Shown: piece by piece, positions 5,032 through 5,384 of the stretch
Position numbering within the stretch: the first letter of the stretch is position 1
Layout of the letters: every line of letters begins with the position of its first letter
From: Spirochaetota bacterium
GTDB taxonomy: Bacteria; Spirochaetota; UBA4802; JAFGJZ01
Assembly (NCBI GenBank): GCA_022704645.1
Contig: JAKJGA010000121.1
Coordinates: forward strand, 1 to 5,384
Direction of reading: 5' to 3'
Length of the DNA: 5,384 nucleotides
The notes under the pieces: generated by a model
The model's database searches: none
Seen by the model: the letters and a program-made list of their open reading frames with translations, nothing else
Told to the model about the DNA's origin: nothing
Program-made: the position numbers and the translations under genes

Positions 5032-5384
5032 CGGCTTGCCGCTCTTACTTATTTGGAAATGAACACCGCCCGAATCCCTGTTGATTAAGCCTATAGCGTC
5101 TCCTTTCCGGACACAACTGCCGGGTTTCACTTCTCCCGGTGTAATCATCGAATAAATACTCAGATAACGCCCGCCATGAGAAACAACGACATAGTTTCCA
5201 TACCCGCGCATATATCCTATTTTTACAACTTTTCCGTCGCATGCGCTGAATACTTTACTTCCCGGATTTGATTTAATGAAAATTCCGATTCCCTTAGAGA
5301 TGCCGGATTCTTTTGTGACGGAAACTATTTTTTTGACCGGCCAGGAAAAATCTGAAGGCGCATCTTTAACGTAAATTGCTTTAG
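4996..5384 (-). CDS. Degenerate LytM/M23-domain protein, C-terminal part (partial, cut by window edge)
   Basis: The frame is open from the stop at 4998-4996 to the right edge, giving the last 128 residues; the true start is outside. The visible part is an almost complete LytM (peptidase M23) fold: FSWPV near residue 12, GSKVFSACDGKVV at 41-53, GYGNYVVVSHGG at 60-71, VRKGDAIGLI at 91-100, GGVHFQI at 105-111 and GKPLDPEKIL near the end. The catalytic residues are mostly gone. The H-x-G-I-D motif reads Ser-Lys-Gly-Ile-Gly (29-33), the Tyr-x-His active-site His is Met79, and of the H-x-H pair only His108 remains. The KGIGIFI stretch resembles EnvC (KGMVIAA), whose LytM domain does not cut the wall but activates amidases. 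I therefore infer a periplasmic amidase activator or wall-binding protein. Upstream coiled coils, expected for EnvC, cannot be checked here. Confidence 0.85.
   Translation of the reverse strand, partial: KAIYVKDAPSDFSWPVKKIVSVTKESGISKGIGIFIKSNPGSKVFSACDGKVVKIGYMRGYGNYVVVSHGGRYLSIYSMITPGEVKPGSCVRKGDAIGLINRDSGGVHFQISKSGKPLDPEKILPQRS

Noticed and set aside
5045..5242. Second minus-strand frame in the LytM region
   Set aside because: It is Arg- and Cys-rich without recognisable motifs, while the overlapping frame carries the clear LytM domain.

Overview
The window is an AT-rich, gene-dense stretch of bacterial chromosome with eight protein genes, two of them cut by the window edges. I see no RNA gene, insertion sequence, CRISPR array, phage gene or long repeat. 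The organism is a Gram-negative-style bacterium that makes lipoproteins and has chemotaxis. The class II aldolase closely resembles the roughly 330-residue form I recall from spirochaetes (Treponema) and Bacteroidetes, and the lipobox of the small lipoprotein is of a relaxed, spirochaete-like kind. A spirochaete or another deep-branching anaerobe is therefore my guess, with low confidence, because it rests on remembered sequence and not on a search.

Left block (1-1523, minus strand). Three genes read leftward in tight order. First is a 317-residue protein I do not recognise (570-1523). Its end overlaps the start of a 169-residue putative lipoprotein (77-586). A short gap then leads to the first 17 codons of a probable metallo-beta-lactamase-fold hydrolase (1-51). 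The spacing suggests one operon. The first gene has an alternative TTG start with a much better ribosome binding site, and the lipoprotein itself starts at TTG.

Divergent control region (1524-1621). These 98 bases hold a good sigma70-type promoter for the rightward genes, TTGACT-16-TATTAT. Two short inverted repeats lie here, one touching the -35 box and one flanking the -10 box. A TATAAT on the opposite strand overlaps the -10 box.

Centre (1622-4089, plus strand). cheD (chemoreceptor glutamine deamidase) is followed after 12 bases by an HDOD-domain signalling protein, a clear two-gene chemotaxis/signalling unit. After 83 bases comes fba (class II fructose-bisphosphate aldolase), closed by a strong intrinsic terminator at 4053-4089.

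Right block (4090-5384). A cytoplasmic-looking M28-family zinc aminopeptidase begins at a GTG directly against the terminator hairpin, with no Shine-Dalgarno. Its 3' end overlaps by 36 bases the end of a convergent gene. That gene encodes a C-terminal LytM (M23) domain that has lost most of its zinc and catalytic residues, as in EnvC-type amidase activators.

Most of the window is recognisable housekeeping and signalling. The least understood parts are the unknown/lipoprotein pair, the divergent control region, and the degenerate LytM protein at the right edge.
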